A stretch of 64,000 nucleotides of DNA from Isochrysis galbana. Taxonomy: Eukaryota > Haptophyta > Isochrysidales > Isochrysidaceae. The stretch is taken from contig CM030933.1 of the NCBI GenBank assembly GCA_018136815.1, forward strand, positions 7,854,388 through 7,918,387. The letters run 5' to 3'. Below are positions 11,305 through 20,820 of the stretch, one piece after another. The position numbers and the translations under genes are program-made. The notes below the pieces were generated by a model. It was not told where the DNA came from, made no database searches, and saw only the letters and a program-made list of their open reading frames with translations. Position 1 is the stretch's first letter, and every line of letters starts with the position of its first letter.

Positions 11305-12747
11305 TCAATTTCCTACAGTGTATGTGAGGGCCACGCAAGTTTTTAGAGCTGTTGCAGGAACGAAGCAGCAAACGGAGTCTAAGCTTACCATGATCGCATC
11401 CCTGGCCGTGTTGAATTTCTCTCGAGCGAGATCCACGACGCCATCATCGCCAATTTGGTTTTCGCTCATGTTCAATATTTTTAGCTTGCTCAATGCCCCC
11501 CTAGATAGTGCACGCGCCAGCTCTTGTGCACCATCGTTGCCGATCATGTTGTCGTAGAGTCGAAGCACCCTCAGGTTTTTCAACGACGCACAACATAACA
11601 TCTCTGCCATTGCCCTCAGGCCCTCGTCACGAATCTGGTTTGAGCTGAGGCGCAGTATCTGCGTGCTCTTCAAGGCCCCTGTGGTTAGCGCACGACCAAG
11701 ATCTATCATTCCCTCGTCGCCGATGCAATTCGAGCCCAGATCCAGGTGGGTAAGCTGGCTTAAGCCACCCTCGATCAGGACGCGAGCAAGCTCTCTCATT
11801 CCCCTGGGGCCAATCTTATTCTTGTAGAGATTCAGGTATTTCAGATTCTTAAAGGCCTCCTTGCACAACAAATTCGCCAACATCTCCATGCAAGCGTCAG
11901 CGATGCAATTCCTCGAAAGATGTAGCTCCTGCAAATTCTTTGGAAAAACGCCGGATAACACTTTGACAAGCTCGCTGATGAATTGATCGCTAATCTTGTT
12001 CTGATCCAAGTTGAGTACCTTCAAATTTTTCAAGGCTCCAATGGAAAGTGCATGAGCCAGATGCCCAGCTCCTACATCGCCAAGCTCGTTGTAACCGAGG
12101 TTGAGCTCCGTGAGACTGTCCAAGGCACCATTGGATAGCGCTTGCGCCAGTTGCTTCCCAGCAGCAGGGCGGATCATAGTTCCCATTAGAAGGAGTGCCG
12201 TGAGATTGCGCAATGCTCCATTCGATAGTGCACATGTAAACCCTCGAAAGTTTTGTTTGTTGATGCCCACATTCAGGTATAGATACTTGACGTTGTTCAG
12301 AGCCCCAGTATCAAGCGCGGCCAAGAGCTCTTCCATGTGGCAGTGGGTAGTCCTATCTTCTGGGACATCAAGAAGACTAGTAATGCAGCACGCATGGCGT
12401 GGGTTTTGGCTTCGCAAAATCGTGTAGAAACGTGAGTCTGCTTCTTGGCTTAGTATCAGCCTCACTGGGCGGCCTCGGACCTTTGATACCAACTTGTTCA
12501 CAGGAGGAAGATGTCCGCCGTGCCAAACGGTGTCCCAGTAGTCCGTCGTGTTGCGGAATCCGCGTAGTATAACTTCCTGCTCACCCCATATTCGACCAGC
12601 TAGATCAGGATCCGTAAGTACCGCAAGGATGGTAGTGGTAACATCATTAGCTTGTGGCTCAAACCAGGTATTGGACACATTGAACTCGGCGGGCGCCGTA
12701 TGAAAGGTTTCAGATATGAAGTTTACTGGGACGAATCCTTGCGACAT
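11305..12747 (-). CDS. Leucine-rich repeat protein (ribonuclease-inhibitor type)
   Basis: An open frame of 480 residues. From about residue 140 it has at least ten ~28-36-residue repeats with the RI-like pattern L-x2-L-x-L-x2-N-x-I-x-D-x-G (for example LTELNLGYNELGDVGAGHLA and LRVLRLYDNMIGNDGAQELA), as in RanGAP/NLRC3-like solenoids that mediate protein binding. Residues 1-135 lack a recognised domain. No signal peptide or membrane segment is seen. After the last repeat (near 11390) the frame passes through ATG-GTAAGC, a good splice donor, and the following residues no longer look like LRR. The real 3' end may therefore be spliced and the annotated C-terminus wrong. The specific ligand or pathway cannot be told. 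Confidence 0.8.
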   Translation of the reverse strand: MSQGFVPVNFISETFHTAPAEFNVSNTWFEPQANDVTTTILAVLTDPDLAGRIWGEQEVILRGFRNTTDYWDTVWHGGHLPPVNKLVSKVRGRPVRLILSQEADSRFYTILRSQNPRHACCITSLLDVPEDRTTHCHMEELLAALDTGALNNVKYLYLNVGINKQNFRGFTCALSNGALRNLTALLLMGTMIRPAAGKQLAQALSNGALDSLTELNLGYNELGDVGAGHLAHALSIGALKNLKVLNLDQNKISDQFISELVKVLSGVFPKNLQELHLSRNCIADACMEMLANLLCKEAFKNLKYLNLYKNKIGPRGMRELARVLIEGGLSQLTHLDLGSNCIGDEGMIDLGRALTTGALKSTQILRLSSNQIRDEGLRAMAEMLCCASLKNLRVLRLYDNMIGNDGAQELARALSRGALSKLKILNMSENQIGDDGVVDLAREKFNTARDAIMVSLDSVCCFVPATALKTCVALTYTVGN

Positions 12748-13402
12748 CTAGCTTAGAAGGTACTGAGGGAGGGAAAGACGCAACCGACAGGCCAAAGGCA
12801 AGGAGGGGCAAGGCTGGCACTGACTGTCTTAGGACAAGGGTCAAGCAAAGTTGTGTGGGACGAGGAAAATGTAGCGAGGACCGCGCGAGTGCCGTGGGGG
12901 AGGGGGGGGGAAGGAGCGGTTGCCGCAGACACCTCAGCACGAGCCTTCGGTGCGTGCAGGCTGGCGCAGCTCAGAGGGTGGGAAGAGGCCGAGAAGGCCG
13001 CAACGCGTCCGCGGGAGAGAAGAACGTTGCCACCTAGATGCTTCGGCGAGCTAGCCTCTGTAGAACGGGGTAGAAGGCGGCGGCTTGCGCTGGGCAACGG
13101 GCTTGGCGGATGGGCGAGGCGAGAAACGGGGTGAGGGAGGCGCAGAGGCCGTCGGGAGGATGGGGGGAGAGGGAGAGGGGGGGGGGGGGGGGGGGAGGGG
13201 AATATGGAGAGAGTAGTAGATAGTAGGGGGAGAGGGAGGGCGTCAGAGTTTTATTGTTGTGTTAGTATAACCTTAGTGCTGCGGGACCGTACGTAGCCCT
13301 TCGACGGCAACGGAGCCCCTCCCCCGCGATGGGGGATGGGGGTGTGCGCGGTTGGCGCATGGCTCGTCCGGTGTATGTGGCTAGGATTGCTAGCTAACAC
13401 AA
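12748..13402. other. 5' flank of the LRR gene with C-rich tracts on its coding strand
   Basis: No coding region recognised. Two G-rich runs on the plus strand, 12897-12911 and 13177-13195 (19 consecutive Gs), are C runs on the LRR coding strand, about 150 and 430 bases upstream of its ATG. Confidence 0.4.
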
Positions 13403-13440
13403 CTATCGTTATAAACGATAGGGTCGTGGAGCGCGCCACG
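13403..13440 (+). repeat. LINE 5'-end relic with hairpin
   Basis: CTATCGTT-ATA-AACGATAG (13403-13421) is a perfect 8-bp stem, followed by a GTGGAGCGCGCCACG-like block. The same hairpin-then-GGAGYGCG order occurs at 20824-20855 and just before the LINE ORF1 start at 61181-61220, so this is probably a decayed LINE 5' end. Confidence 0.45.
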
Positions 13441-15092
13441 CTTCCACCTTGGGGTTGACGTAAGTTGTAAGTTTTGTAAATTTTTGTGCTTTCACCTTAG
13501 GGTCGTCTGTATTTGGTCTGTAGCCCCAAGTCTGTATTTGGTCTGTATTCCGGCGCGCTCCGTCTTGGGGCTACACGCCCCGAGCAACAAACATATTACA
13601 TATTGAGAAAACAGTGATGTGGCGTCAGCTCGTCAGCTCACAGAGTGATGGAGCTTACACTTACACTCACATCAATAGCTAATATCAGTCAGCTTACACG
13701 CTCTATCAGCTCATATTAATTAGCGATTGACCTTTTAGACAACTAATATTACCTCATATTAGCTCATGTCTTATGTCACTCTCACACTCTCACTCACCCT
13801 CCAAGTCCGCATCAGAATCAGACGACTCAACGTCCTCAAGAACCATTTCCAACTCCCACGGTAAGAATAAAAAAATTTTCCAACTGGGAAGGTGCTGGTC
13901 CGAAGTTTTTTCTTCAGTGAAGGTGCAGGTGAAGGTGAGAGTGCAGGAACTGCAGGTGCAGGTGAAGACGCGGTGAACGGGGCGCGCTGGGCGGCCAGTA
14001 GCCCGCCAAGGTGACTGTTGATCGTGCTCGCGTGGGATTGCAAGTTGAGAGCCAAAATTGATCAAGTGGTGGGGCACACCACCCATGTTATCGGGAAAAA
14101 TAAGCAGGCACCTGCACTACGCGAGAACATCTTTCGTGAAGTCAGTCACGCTACTTTGATCAACAACTGTGCCCCTGCAAGCCGTCAAGTAGTCGGGCAA
14201 CTCTGCTCTCAAGCGATGCAGACATGCAATGTGCAAGCAGGCTGGAGGCTGGAGGGGCTAGGTAGGGAGTGAGCTCACCTGGGCCGGCCGTTGAGCGCGC
14301 CGACGCGCATGCGTGCACGCGTAGTGACAGTTTTTTTTTGGAAGGACAGTTTTATTGATTGTGGAGAGAGCGGCCTTACCAGCCCAAATGTCTCGACATG
14401 TCTCGAGACATCTCTTTGGAGAAAATCCGCCCAAATGTCAAATGTCTAAAAAAGAAAGTCTAGGTCACCTGGTCTAGACATTTCTGCCAAGCCCTAAGTG
14501 GGACCCAGCCCCCCCCCACCCCCCCCTTGGGAGGTCCCGTGCTACCCTCCACACACCCCTCACGGTCCGAAAGTAGTTTGATTTTTCGCGTACGGCCGCC
14601 TTACCCGGTTCCTGTTGTCTGTTGTCAGCAGAGCCAGGACTAGGACTAGGGACTAGGACTAGGCACCAAGCTATGTCGCCCTTCCCCTCCGATCCGCCGC
14701 CCAACCAAATCCTTGCCAAGAAATGAAAATAAACCTTGAATTTCGGAAGTGGGATACTCGTAAATTATAATGAACTTCTTTTAAATTTTGCCCCCGATTT
14801 TGTGCATCGGCACCAAGTCGCCACGGTGTGTGACGCGTCGATTCTCATGCGAGATACTGATAGCGCGCATGCAATGCATAAAGCAGGAGCAAGAAGACTG
14901 TAGGCGAAATCCAAGGTATACACGGCAATCGTAGTCATAGCAAGTGAAGGGCGGCTGGACCGCAAAGTACGAGGCCACTCGAGACATGCCAACAACAAAA
15001 GCAGCAGCAATATGTGCTTGAAGCTATTACGGAGAACAATTCTTGACGGTATCATTGATATTGGAAATCTCTACCGATCAACCCCAATAGCA
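13441..15092. other. Intergenic, short inverted repeats only
   Basis: No gene recognised in about 1.65 kb. A 10-bp inverted repeat (TAGCCCCAAG 13521-13530 with CTTGGGGCTA 13564-13573) flanks two copies of a GTCTGTATTTG word. Around 14390-14420 there are overlapping palindromes built on TGTCTCGAGACA. These resemble MITE debris but no borders can be set. Confidence 0.5.
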
Positions 15093-15929
15093 TCATTTTC
15101 CTTGATTGGGCTCCCCAGGCCCTTTGTCGATGGGATAGGTAGGAGCATCACGTTCACGCTCCGTGCCGGTATCGTCGCCATGCTCACGATCATCACGTCT
15201 GAGCTCACGCTCCGCCAGATGTCCTCGGTCGCGGCTTCGAGCCCGGTGATGGTTGCGGTCGCGCTCATTGACGAGGCTTTCTGGGTCGTCAAGGCTGCGT
15301 TGAGGGTCGCGGCTACGGTGGCGGTCGCGGCTTCGGTCGCGGCTGCCATCACGGCTGCGATCATGAATGCGTTGGCGATCATGGCTTCGGTCGCGGCTGC
15401 GATCGCGATCTCTTTCGCGATTCCGGTCGCGATCGCGGTCGCGATCACGATGGCGATCGTGGTCGCGGTCGCGATCGCGATCGCGATGACGGTCGCGGCC
15501 ATCCTCCCGATCAAAAACAGAAGAGAAGTCACCAAAGTCTTCCTCTGCGTTGCGTCGGCGCTCACTGTACCCGCCCCTTCCACCGTAACGATCATAGCGG
15601 TCGCCCCTGCCATGAGCACCGCTGTCGTCACGTGGAGTCTTGCAACGGAAACAATTCATCTTGGATGCGAAGACGTTCGCGCCGCAGCCCCGGCACGTCC
15701 AATCTCCTGGCCGCGGCTCATGCCGGCCACCTCCGTGGCCTCCGCCATATCCTCTTTCTCCTCCACCATATCCTCCTCCTCTGCCGCCGTATCCGCCCTC
15801 GCGCGGCGCCTGACAGCGGAAACAGACGTTCTTCGAGGCGAAGACGTTGGCGCCGCAGCTTGAGCACGTCCAGTCGCCCGGCCGCCGCTCGGGAGGCGGC
15901 CGGTCGTAGCCCCCGCCACCGAAGGACAT
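15093..15929 (-). CDS. RanBP2-type zinc-finger protein with Arg-Asp repeat tail (probable RNA-binding/splicing factor)
   Basis: Single-exon frame of 278 residues. Two RanBP2-type fingers follow the pattern RPGDWTC-x2-C-x10-C-x2-C: residues about 17-45 (CSSCGANVFASKNVCFRC) and about 77-105 (CRGCGANVFASKMNCFRC). They are separated by a Gly/Tyr/Arg-rich linker. From about residue 150 the protein is a long RD/RS dipeptide tail. Fingers of this type in ZRANB2, TAF15 and FUS bind single-stranded RNA at GGU, and RD/RS tails are typical of splicing factors, so a nuclear RNA-processing role is likely but inferred. The start at 15929 (MSFGGGGYD) is preferred because upstream in-frame codons are proline-rich and lie in a C run. 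The antisense Ala/Val-rich frame is a shadow of the RD codons. Confidence 0.88.
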   Translation of the reverse strand: MSFGGGGYDRPPPERRPGDWTCSSCGANVFASKNVCFRCQAPREGGYGGRGGGYGGGERGYGGGHGGGRHEPRPGDWTCRGCGANVFASKMNCFRCKTPRDDSGAHGRGDRYDRYGGRGGYSERRRNAEEDFGDFSSVFDREDGRDRHRDRDRDRDHDRHRDRDRDRDRNRERDRDRSRDRSHDRQRIHDRSRDGSRDRSRDRHRSRDPQRSLDDPESLVNERDRNHHRARSRDRGHLAERELRRDDREHGDDTGTERERDAPTYPIDKGPGEPNQGK

Positions 15930-15979
15930 CCCCACCGGCCGACGCGAGGCGCAAGAGCGCGCGGCAGGGGGGGCGGGGA

Positions 15980-15998
15980 GGGGGGGGGGGGGGGGGGG
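15980..15998 (-). promoter_or_regulatory. 19-base C run upstream of the RanBP2-finger gene
   Basis: Nineteen consecutive Gs on the plus strand are Cs on the coding strand, about 50-70 bases before the ATG at 15929. Position and orientation match the other host genes. Confidence 0.35.
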
Positions 15999-16530
15999 CA
16001 GAGGCCTTCCCTTTACGACGGTCAAAAAGCTCCAAAGGAGGGGGGTCGCCTGTCGCTCGCTTTACATTTTACGCTTTACTCTCTTGTCTCTTGTCTCTCA
16101 GGATGCAGGATGCCTTGTGAACTTGTGAAGTTGTGAAGTTGTGAAGGCATGTTTGGATTCTTGCTTCTTCCAGGGCTTGTCATTGCTCTTCGAGTTGCGG
16201 TTCCCTCTCAGGACTGATTGAACCGTATTCACTGTCGCTGCCGTTTAGGCCTGCTCTTCGCTCTTCGCTCCTCGCCTAGATGGGAGAAACGTATTCACCG
16301 TTTTTCTACGAAGGCGGAAAACAGGCCGTTATTGCCGTTTTTGAAACCCCTTCCGTTTCTCCCTCCGTTTTTAGACGGGCGCGGAGGCGTGCGCCAGCAG
16401 TGCGGCGGCGCATGCGGCGCGGCGGGCGGCGGGCACGTGTGCGTGTGCGCACGTGCGCGCGATCGCGCGATCGCGTTCGCCATTCCTGAGTTCTGTGAGA
16501 TTCAGATTGAGAGTGGGGTGAATGGCTCTA

Positions 16531-17154
16531 TCAAATGAGCAGACTTTGAATCGTTTCCTCACTGGGACACGCAGCCTCGTCACCAACCCAATCATCCTCT
16601 TGGTCACTGTCGTCATCATCGTCCCATTTGACGACATCCGGTGACCATCCAGCACTTTGCATGCGCATCTGCACATGCATTGATTCATGCGCGAAGACCA
16701 ACTTATCTGCCACTTGATGGGACATGCGTGACCGAGCTTGAGAATGAATTTGGCCATACACTGACCAGTTGCGTTCCGCTGCCGATGCGGCTGTTGGCTG
16801 CGACAAAACTTGTTGTGCAAGACTTGCAAGCATTGGAACATGCTTGCCGTACATTGTCCACCACTGAGACGGTTCCATAGCCTTGGCGTTTTCTATTGCG
16901 GACGGCCGAGAAAACGCGCCATCGCCATTTTGGAACACGGCAAATTCTCTCTCCACTTGCGCCACTCGTTGCACCACTGCAGGGGTGGAGAAGGTATACT
17001 CTTTCCAAGCCTCATCCGGGTTGGGGGAAGCCAAGATAGCATCACGTAAGCAAAGGCGGTCAAATATCGTGTGCAAGCCATCCGTGGTCGCTTCATCCAA
17101 ATCACCAACCGTTTGCATGTATTCTGGATCCAAGGCATAACCTGCTGCATGCAT
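16531..17154 (-). pseudogene. hAT-family transposase, C-terminal fragment
   Basis: An open frame of 207 residues contains the hAT C-terminal dimerisation region. A WWTMYGKHVPMLASLAQQVL block is followed by QPTAASAAERNWSVYG and RSRMSHQVADKLVF, matching the family pattern W-W...L-x2-A-x3-L..ssA.sER.fS..g and a conserved R-x-R-L/M. The start of the frame (AAGYALDPEY) resembles the segment just before that region in full-length hAT transposases of 600-800 residues. The DDE catalytic core and BED finger are absent upstream and no terminal inverted repeats were identified. It is most likely a truncated copy. Confidence 0.75.
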
Positions 17155-17635
17155 GGTGTCGCATTCGCGAGCCTCTGCAGGCTATTTCGCTATTTTCCGC
17201 TCTACCGTTATAACCGCGATGGTAAATCATCAATCTTCGTTCTTATGTCTATCTCTACGTCTACGACGTCTCCACGCTTCTATCAATCACTACACTTCAT
17301 TCAATGTTGGTCTACCATTATACCCACGTGGCCAAGCAGCTTCTACAGGCTTCTTTCTACTCGGAATATGAATAATATGCTCTAGCTCTGGACTGATCAC
17401 CCAGGCATGGAGATCAAGGGAGTAGTAAGCACGTGTCGATGAAGACCAAGGAAGTAGCGAGCATCTTGCTTGCTAAAGTACACCCACTGCGGCCGGGATA
17501 TTACAAGCATAAAACATCTCAGCAATCGCAACATCGCACGCATCCTTACCCGCACCACCAAAGTTCAAGCAAGTCTGCCCCCGCGCACACGCCACACGAA
17601 CATCACCACGCCCCCCATCACACGCGCCTGCCACC
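17155..17635. other. Intergenic between transposase fragments
   Basis: No gene recognised. At 17200-17230 there is a weak hairpin-like CTACCGTTATAACCGCGATGGTA. The minus strand at 17473-17640 stays open but has no recognised similarity; it could be a decayed tail of the IS5-like transposase. Confidence 0.4.
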
Positions 17636-17989
17636 TCATCCACTTGCCGCACAGCCTCCTTCCGCCTCTTCTTGCTCTCTTTCTCGGACTCGTTCTTTTG
17701 CACCCTCTCGGCGTGGCCGCGGAGCATGCTGCAAAGTCTCTCTGACTGTGACTTGGTCTGAAATATTCGCGGGGAAGAAGCGAAGTGAAATTGGAATACC
17801 ATCTTGGTCAACCAGTGCTGATACCTTGGTAGCCTTCCTTCCTCGGTCAGTTGGGTTTCTACCAATGCAATCTCTTCCATATATATTTTTCACAAAGGTA
17901 GAATCAATGCAATGGAACGTGCACCTCCTTGCCGTTTGTCTTCTTTCGAGCCTGAGCAGCGCTCGATACGCGGTCTCGAATACACCCAT
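17636..17989 (-). pseudogene. IS5/IS4-like DDE transposase fragment
   Basis: About 87 residues at 17989-17729 match the DDE_Tnp_1 core around the first catalytic aspartate: GVFETAYRALL, then CIDSTFVKN, an IGRNPTDRGRKATKVSALVD block, and IPISLRFFPANISDQ. In bacterial IS5-group enzymes the equivalents are VDST, IGRSRGGxTTKIHALVD and LTPGQxSD. After this the frame becomes an Arg/Glu-rich stretch, and the second Asp and the Glu are not found, so the copy is broken. Eukaryotic IS5-like families and giant-virus copies are known, so a bacterial contaminant need not be assumed. Confidence 0.65.
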
Positions 17990-18339
17990 TCTGCACGAGA
18001 CGAGAGGACGGAGGACCGTACCGATGCGCGCCGAGTCGCCACCATCGTGAGGAAGACGAGGGCGAGGAGAGAGCTGGAGGGTGAGCGAGGAGGGAGGAGG
18101 GAGGCAGGCAGTAGGAGCCGTCTCTCTCTGGTAGGTCGATGAGAGGGGGAGGAGGGGACCCGGGGGAGGGGGCCCCGGGGGAGCGGAGAGACCCCAAGAC
18201 CTCGATTGTTTACGTTAGTGTTTTCGCAATATACGGTAATATTTTCCCCGGTCCCAGGGGTGCCCCCGCGGTTCCCGACCGCCTCTGCGTCCAGAGTCCC
18301 CCCGCGGAAAGAGTGAACGCACGGCGTGCACCTTCCTGG

Positions 18340-18638
18340 AAGTTGCTATGCGCACGCACGGCGCCCCGCGGGGGGGGGGGAAGTCGATGTGCATACGCAC
18401 AGCGTGCACAATGATTGCAAGCAATCACACGTGCTGCGCAAACGAAACATCTCGTATATGGCTACTTTACGTTAATGTGGGCCTTAGGGGAAAAAGTTTC
18501 TATGCGCACGCACGGCGCCCTCGCGAGGGGGGAAGTCGATGCGCATACGCACGGCGTGCACAGTGATTGCAAGTAATCACATGTGCTGCGTAAACGAAAC
18601 ATCTCGTATACGGCGACTTTACGTTAATGTGGGCCTTA
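18340..18638 (+). repeat. Two-copy tandem repeat, unit about 153 bp
   Basis: Units start at CTATGCGCACGCACGGCGCCC (18346 and 18500) and each ends with ACGTTAATGTGGGCCTTA. The copies differ at several scattered positions and in the length of an internal G run, so they are old. Each holds GTGCACG/CGTGCAC palindromic words. No coding potential. Confidence 0.7.
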
Positions 18639-19502
18639 TCTAATGTTAAACAACTACAATACAACTGTGGACATTTGATCGCTCAATTCGACTGATGTCC
18701 CACTATTGACGGAACGACACCTCGTGTTTCGCTGCTATTTCACATTTCGCTTGGCTTGGGCTTGGTTCTTTTTAAAGTTATAAGTTATAAGTTGTGATTA
18801 GGATTTCGTAGTTAATTGTCCTCGCGCGTTTTGCGTTCGCGTTGGCGTGCGGAAACTTCCTCTCACGTTCCCTACCTAGTACCTAGCCACTAGTAGGGCG
18901 GTCAAACAGCTATTTTAACTTCTAAGGGTGAAAATTGACCAAATCAAGATTGAGGATTCATTACGAGATTTTTGGATATGGTGACCGGATAGGTGTAACT
19001 AGCACATATCCGGTGCCCTTTGGGCCCTAGACCCCCCACGGTAGCCCCCACAGCGATGCGTGACCAGAAAACGCGCAATAAATTGGCGAGAAACCACTAT
19101 CGCGGAGGGCCGACGTCCGACGCGAGCGCGGGCGAGCGTCGGGCCGCTAATCGACGCGTCCCCGGCGCAGCGTGCCTCGGCCAGCCATTGCCATGCGCGT
19201 AGGCTGCCAGGAGCGCCTCCTACTGCCCCCCATGCCCGCCGCCGCCTCATCGCTCATCGCAAATCGCCCCCTCGCGTCCCTCGCTAGCGCCACCATGACA
19301 TTGCGCTTTTGATGGCCTGGATGGATGGGACTTTACTTTTGATGGTTGGAAACATAAGCTCAAGGGTGGCCTTGACGGCGTCCTCGTAATCTTTCTGGTT
19401 CAGTGTTACATTCGTGACATTGTCCAACCAGAACTTCGCCTTCATCTTCATCTTCATCTTTAGAGGTGGGGACGGGAAAAAAATCGACTTTTCACAATTG
19501 CA

Positions 19503-19518
19503 CCCCCCCCCCCCCCCC
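19503..19518 (+). promoter_or_regulatory. 16-base C run upstream of the DnaJ gene
   Basis: Sixteen consecutive Cs lie 79-94 bases before the DnaJ ATG, on its coding strand. Confidence 0.35.
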
Positions 19519-19596
19519 GGTACGCTACCTTTATATTCAGTTGTCTCGCGCCCCCACCCACCTCCGGCGAGCGCTGCGTGGCGCCAGCTCAGCGCC

Positions 19597-20685
19597 ATGC
19601 GCCGCCTCACTCCGACTCTGCTTCTACTAGTTCTGGCGGAGGCGACGAGGGCGGCGGCTGATTTCGACAGCTTCTTCGGCGGTTCGGGCTTCTCCCAGCA
19701 GCAGGCCGGCGCCGCCGGTGTCGCCGATCGCGAGTACTACGAGACGCTTGGCGTGGAGCCCAGCTGCTCTGCTGAAGAGCTCAAGCGTGCATACAAGAAG
19801 CGCTCTCTGCGCACTCACCCCGATCGCGGCGGCAGCGACGAGGAATTCAAACAGCTCAATGAGGCCTACCAAGTCCTCTCAGACCCCCAGAAGAGGGAGG
19901 CGTACGACCGGTATGGCAAGGCAGCAGTAGACGGATCAGCACCAGGAGGGATGGGTGGCGCCGGCATGGGTGGCGGCTTCCCCGGCGGATTCCCCGGTGG
20001 ATTCCCCGGCGGATTCGCCGGAGGCTTCAGTGGTGGCGGCGGCGTCAACATGGAGGAGCTTTTCAACCAGTTCTTCCGGCAGCAGCAGCAGCAGCGGACG
20101 CATTTGGTCCAGGTTGAGATTTCTTTGGAAGATCTCTATGCAGGTGCAACCAAGAAGTACGAGCTTTCGATCGGTGGCGAACGAAAGCAGATCCGTGTGC
20201 CAATCCAGCCAGGAATGGAGGCTGGTACGCGCATTCAGGTCACACCAAACCTGATCTTGCAGATCGCCCAGAGAAGACACCCGAGGTTTGAGCGGCACGG
20301 CGACAACCTGCACTTGCCACTTCAGTTGTCCCTTTACGAGGCACTCACCGGTTTTCGCCGGCCAATCAAGCATCTGGACGGACAGCGGCTTTGGCTGGCG
20401 GCTGATCGAGAGACCACACGACCAGGCAGCATGCGCCGTCTTTCGGGAGCGGGAATGCCCCGATTCCGCGGTATGGGCAAGGGAGACTTGATTGTCCACT
20501 TCACGGTGCGCTTTCCTGACTCGCCACTCCGTGGCACGGCTGCGGAGACACTGCGTAAGCTCCTGCCGGGCTCTGCTGGAACCGCATCGCCTGACCCACC
20601 ATCAGGCGAGAAATTACACCCACTGCAGATGGTTCGCGATCGTGGGGATCGAGGGGATGTGGACGAAAGAGAAGGCTTCTTTTAG
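19597..20685 (+). CDS. Secreted/ER-type DnaJ (Hsp40) co-chaperone, type II
   Basis: An open frame of 362 residues. Residues 1-21 (MRRLTPTLLLLVLAEATRAAA) form a signal peptide. A J domain at about residues 47-110 carries the HPD motif (RTHPDRGG), needed to stimulate Hsp70 ATPase, and ends in KREAYDRYG. A Gly/Phe linker with GGFPGGFPGG repeats follows (about 118-148), then the peptide-binding C-terminal domains (VEISLEDLYAGATKKYELS; RHPRFERHGDNL; LSLYEALTGF; DGQRL). The CxxCxGxG zinc repeats of type I are absent, so it resembles DNAJB11/ERdj3-like or other class B co-chaperones. No KDEL-like tail is seen; it ends EGFF. The ATG at 19597 is chosen because the signal peptide starts there. Confidence 0.92.
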   Translation: MRRLTPTLLLLVLAEATRAAADFDSFFGGSGFSQQQAGAAGVADREYYETLGVEPSCSAEELKRAYKKRSLRTHPDRGGSDEEFKQLNEAYQVLSDPQKREAYDRYGKAAVDGSAPGGMGGAGMGGGFPGGFPGGFPGGFAGGFSGGGGVNMEELFNQFFRQQQQQRTHLVQVEISLEDLYAGATKKYELSIGGERKQIRVPIQPGMEAGTRIQVTPNLILQIAQRRHPRFERHGDNLHLPLQLSLYEALTGFRRPIKHLDGQRLWLAADRETTRPGSMRRLSGAGMPRFRGMGKGDLIVHFTVRFPDSPLRGTAAETLRKLLPGSAGTASPDPPSGEKLHPLQMVRDRGDRGDVDEREGFF

Positions 20686-20820
20686 ATGTGTAGTCGTACA
20701 TGTGTAGTACATGGTAATAGTAGATCATAGTCTGCTAGTGTTAGAAATGTTTTCTCGGTCAGGTTTCTGTAGAGATTGTCGGCGAGATTTTCGAGAATCT
20801 ACTCTTGGCGTTAGGGTCAT

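Larger units (their letters stand above)
17990..19596. other. Intergenic with tandem repeat, no gene
   Basis: No host gene is recognised. A two-unit tandem repeat lies at 18340-18638 (separate entry). Sequence at 18770-18880 (CGTTGGCGTGCGGAAACTTCCTCTCAC) weakly resembles part of the gypsy element 2 LTR and may be an old LTR relic. Confidence 0.45.

Noticed and set aside
15012..15863. 283-residue Ala/Val-rich plus-strand frame
   Set aside because: Antisense shadow of the RD/RS-repeat tail of the RanBP2-finger protein; the hydrophobic pattern comes from repeated GATCGCGGTC words.
16108..16270. Similarity to parts of the element 2 LTR (TTGTGAAGGC..., GGCCTGCTCTTCG)
   Set aside because: Only short interrupted matches; could be chance in GC/T-rich sequence. 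Not called as an LTR relic.
19284..19457. Minus-strand frame of 57 residues (MKMKMKAKFWLDNVTNVT...), preceded by a possible AG acceptor
   Set aside because: It looks moderately gene-like and could be a terminal exon, but no family is recognised and it lies in the DnaJ promoter. Not enough support.
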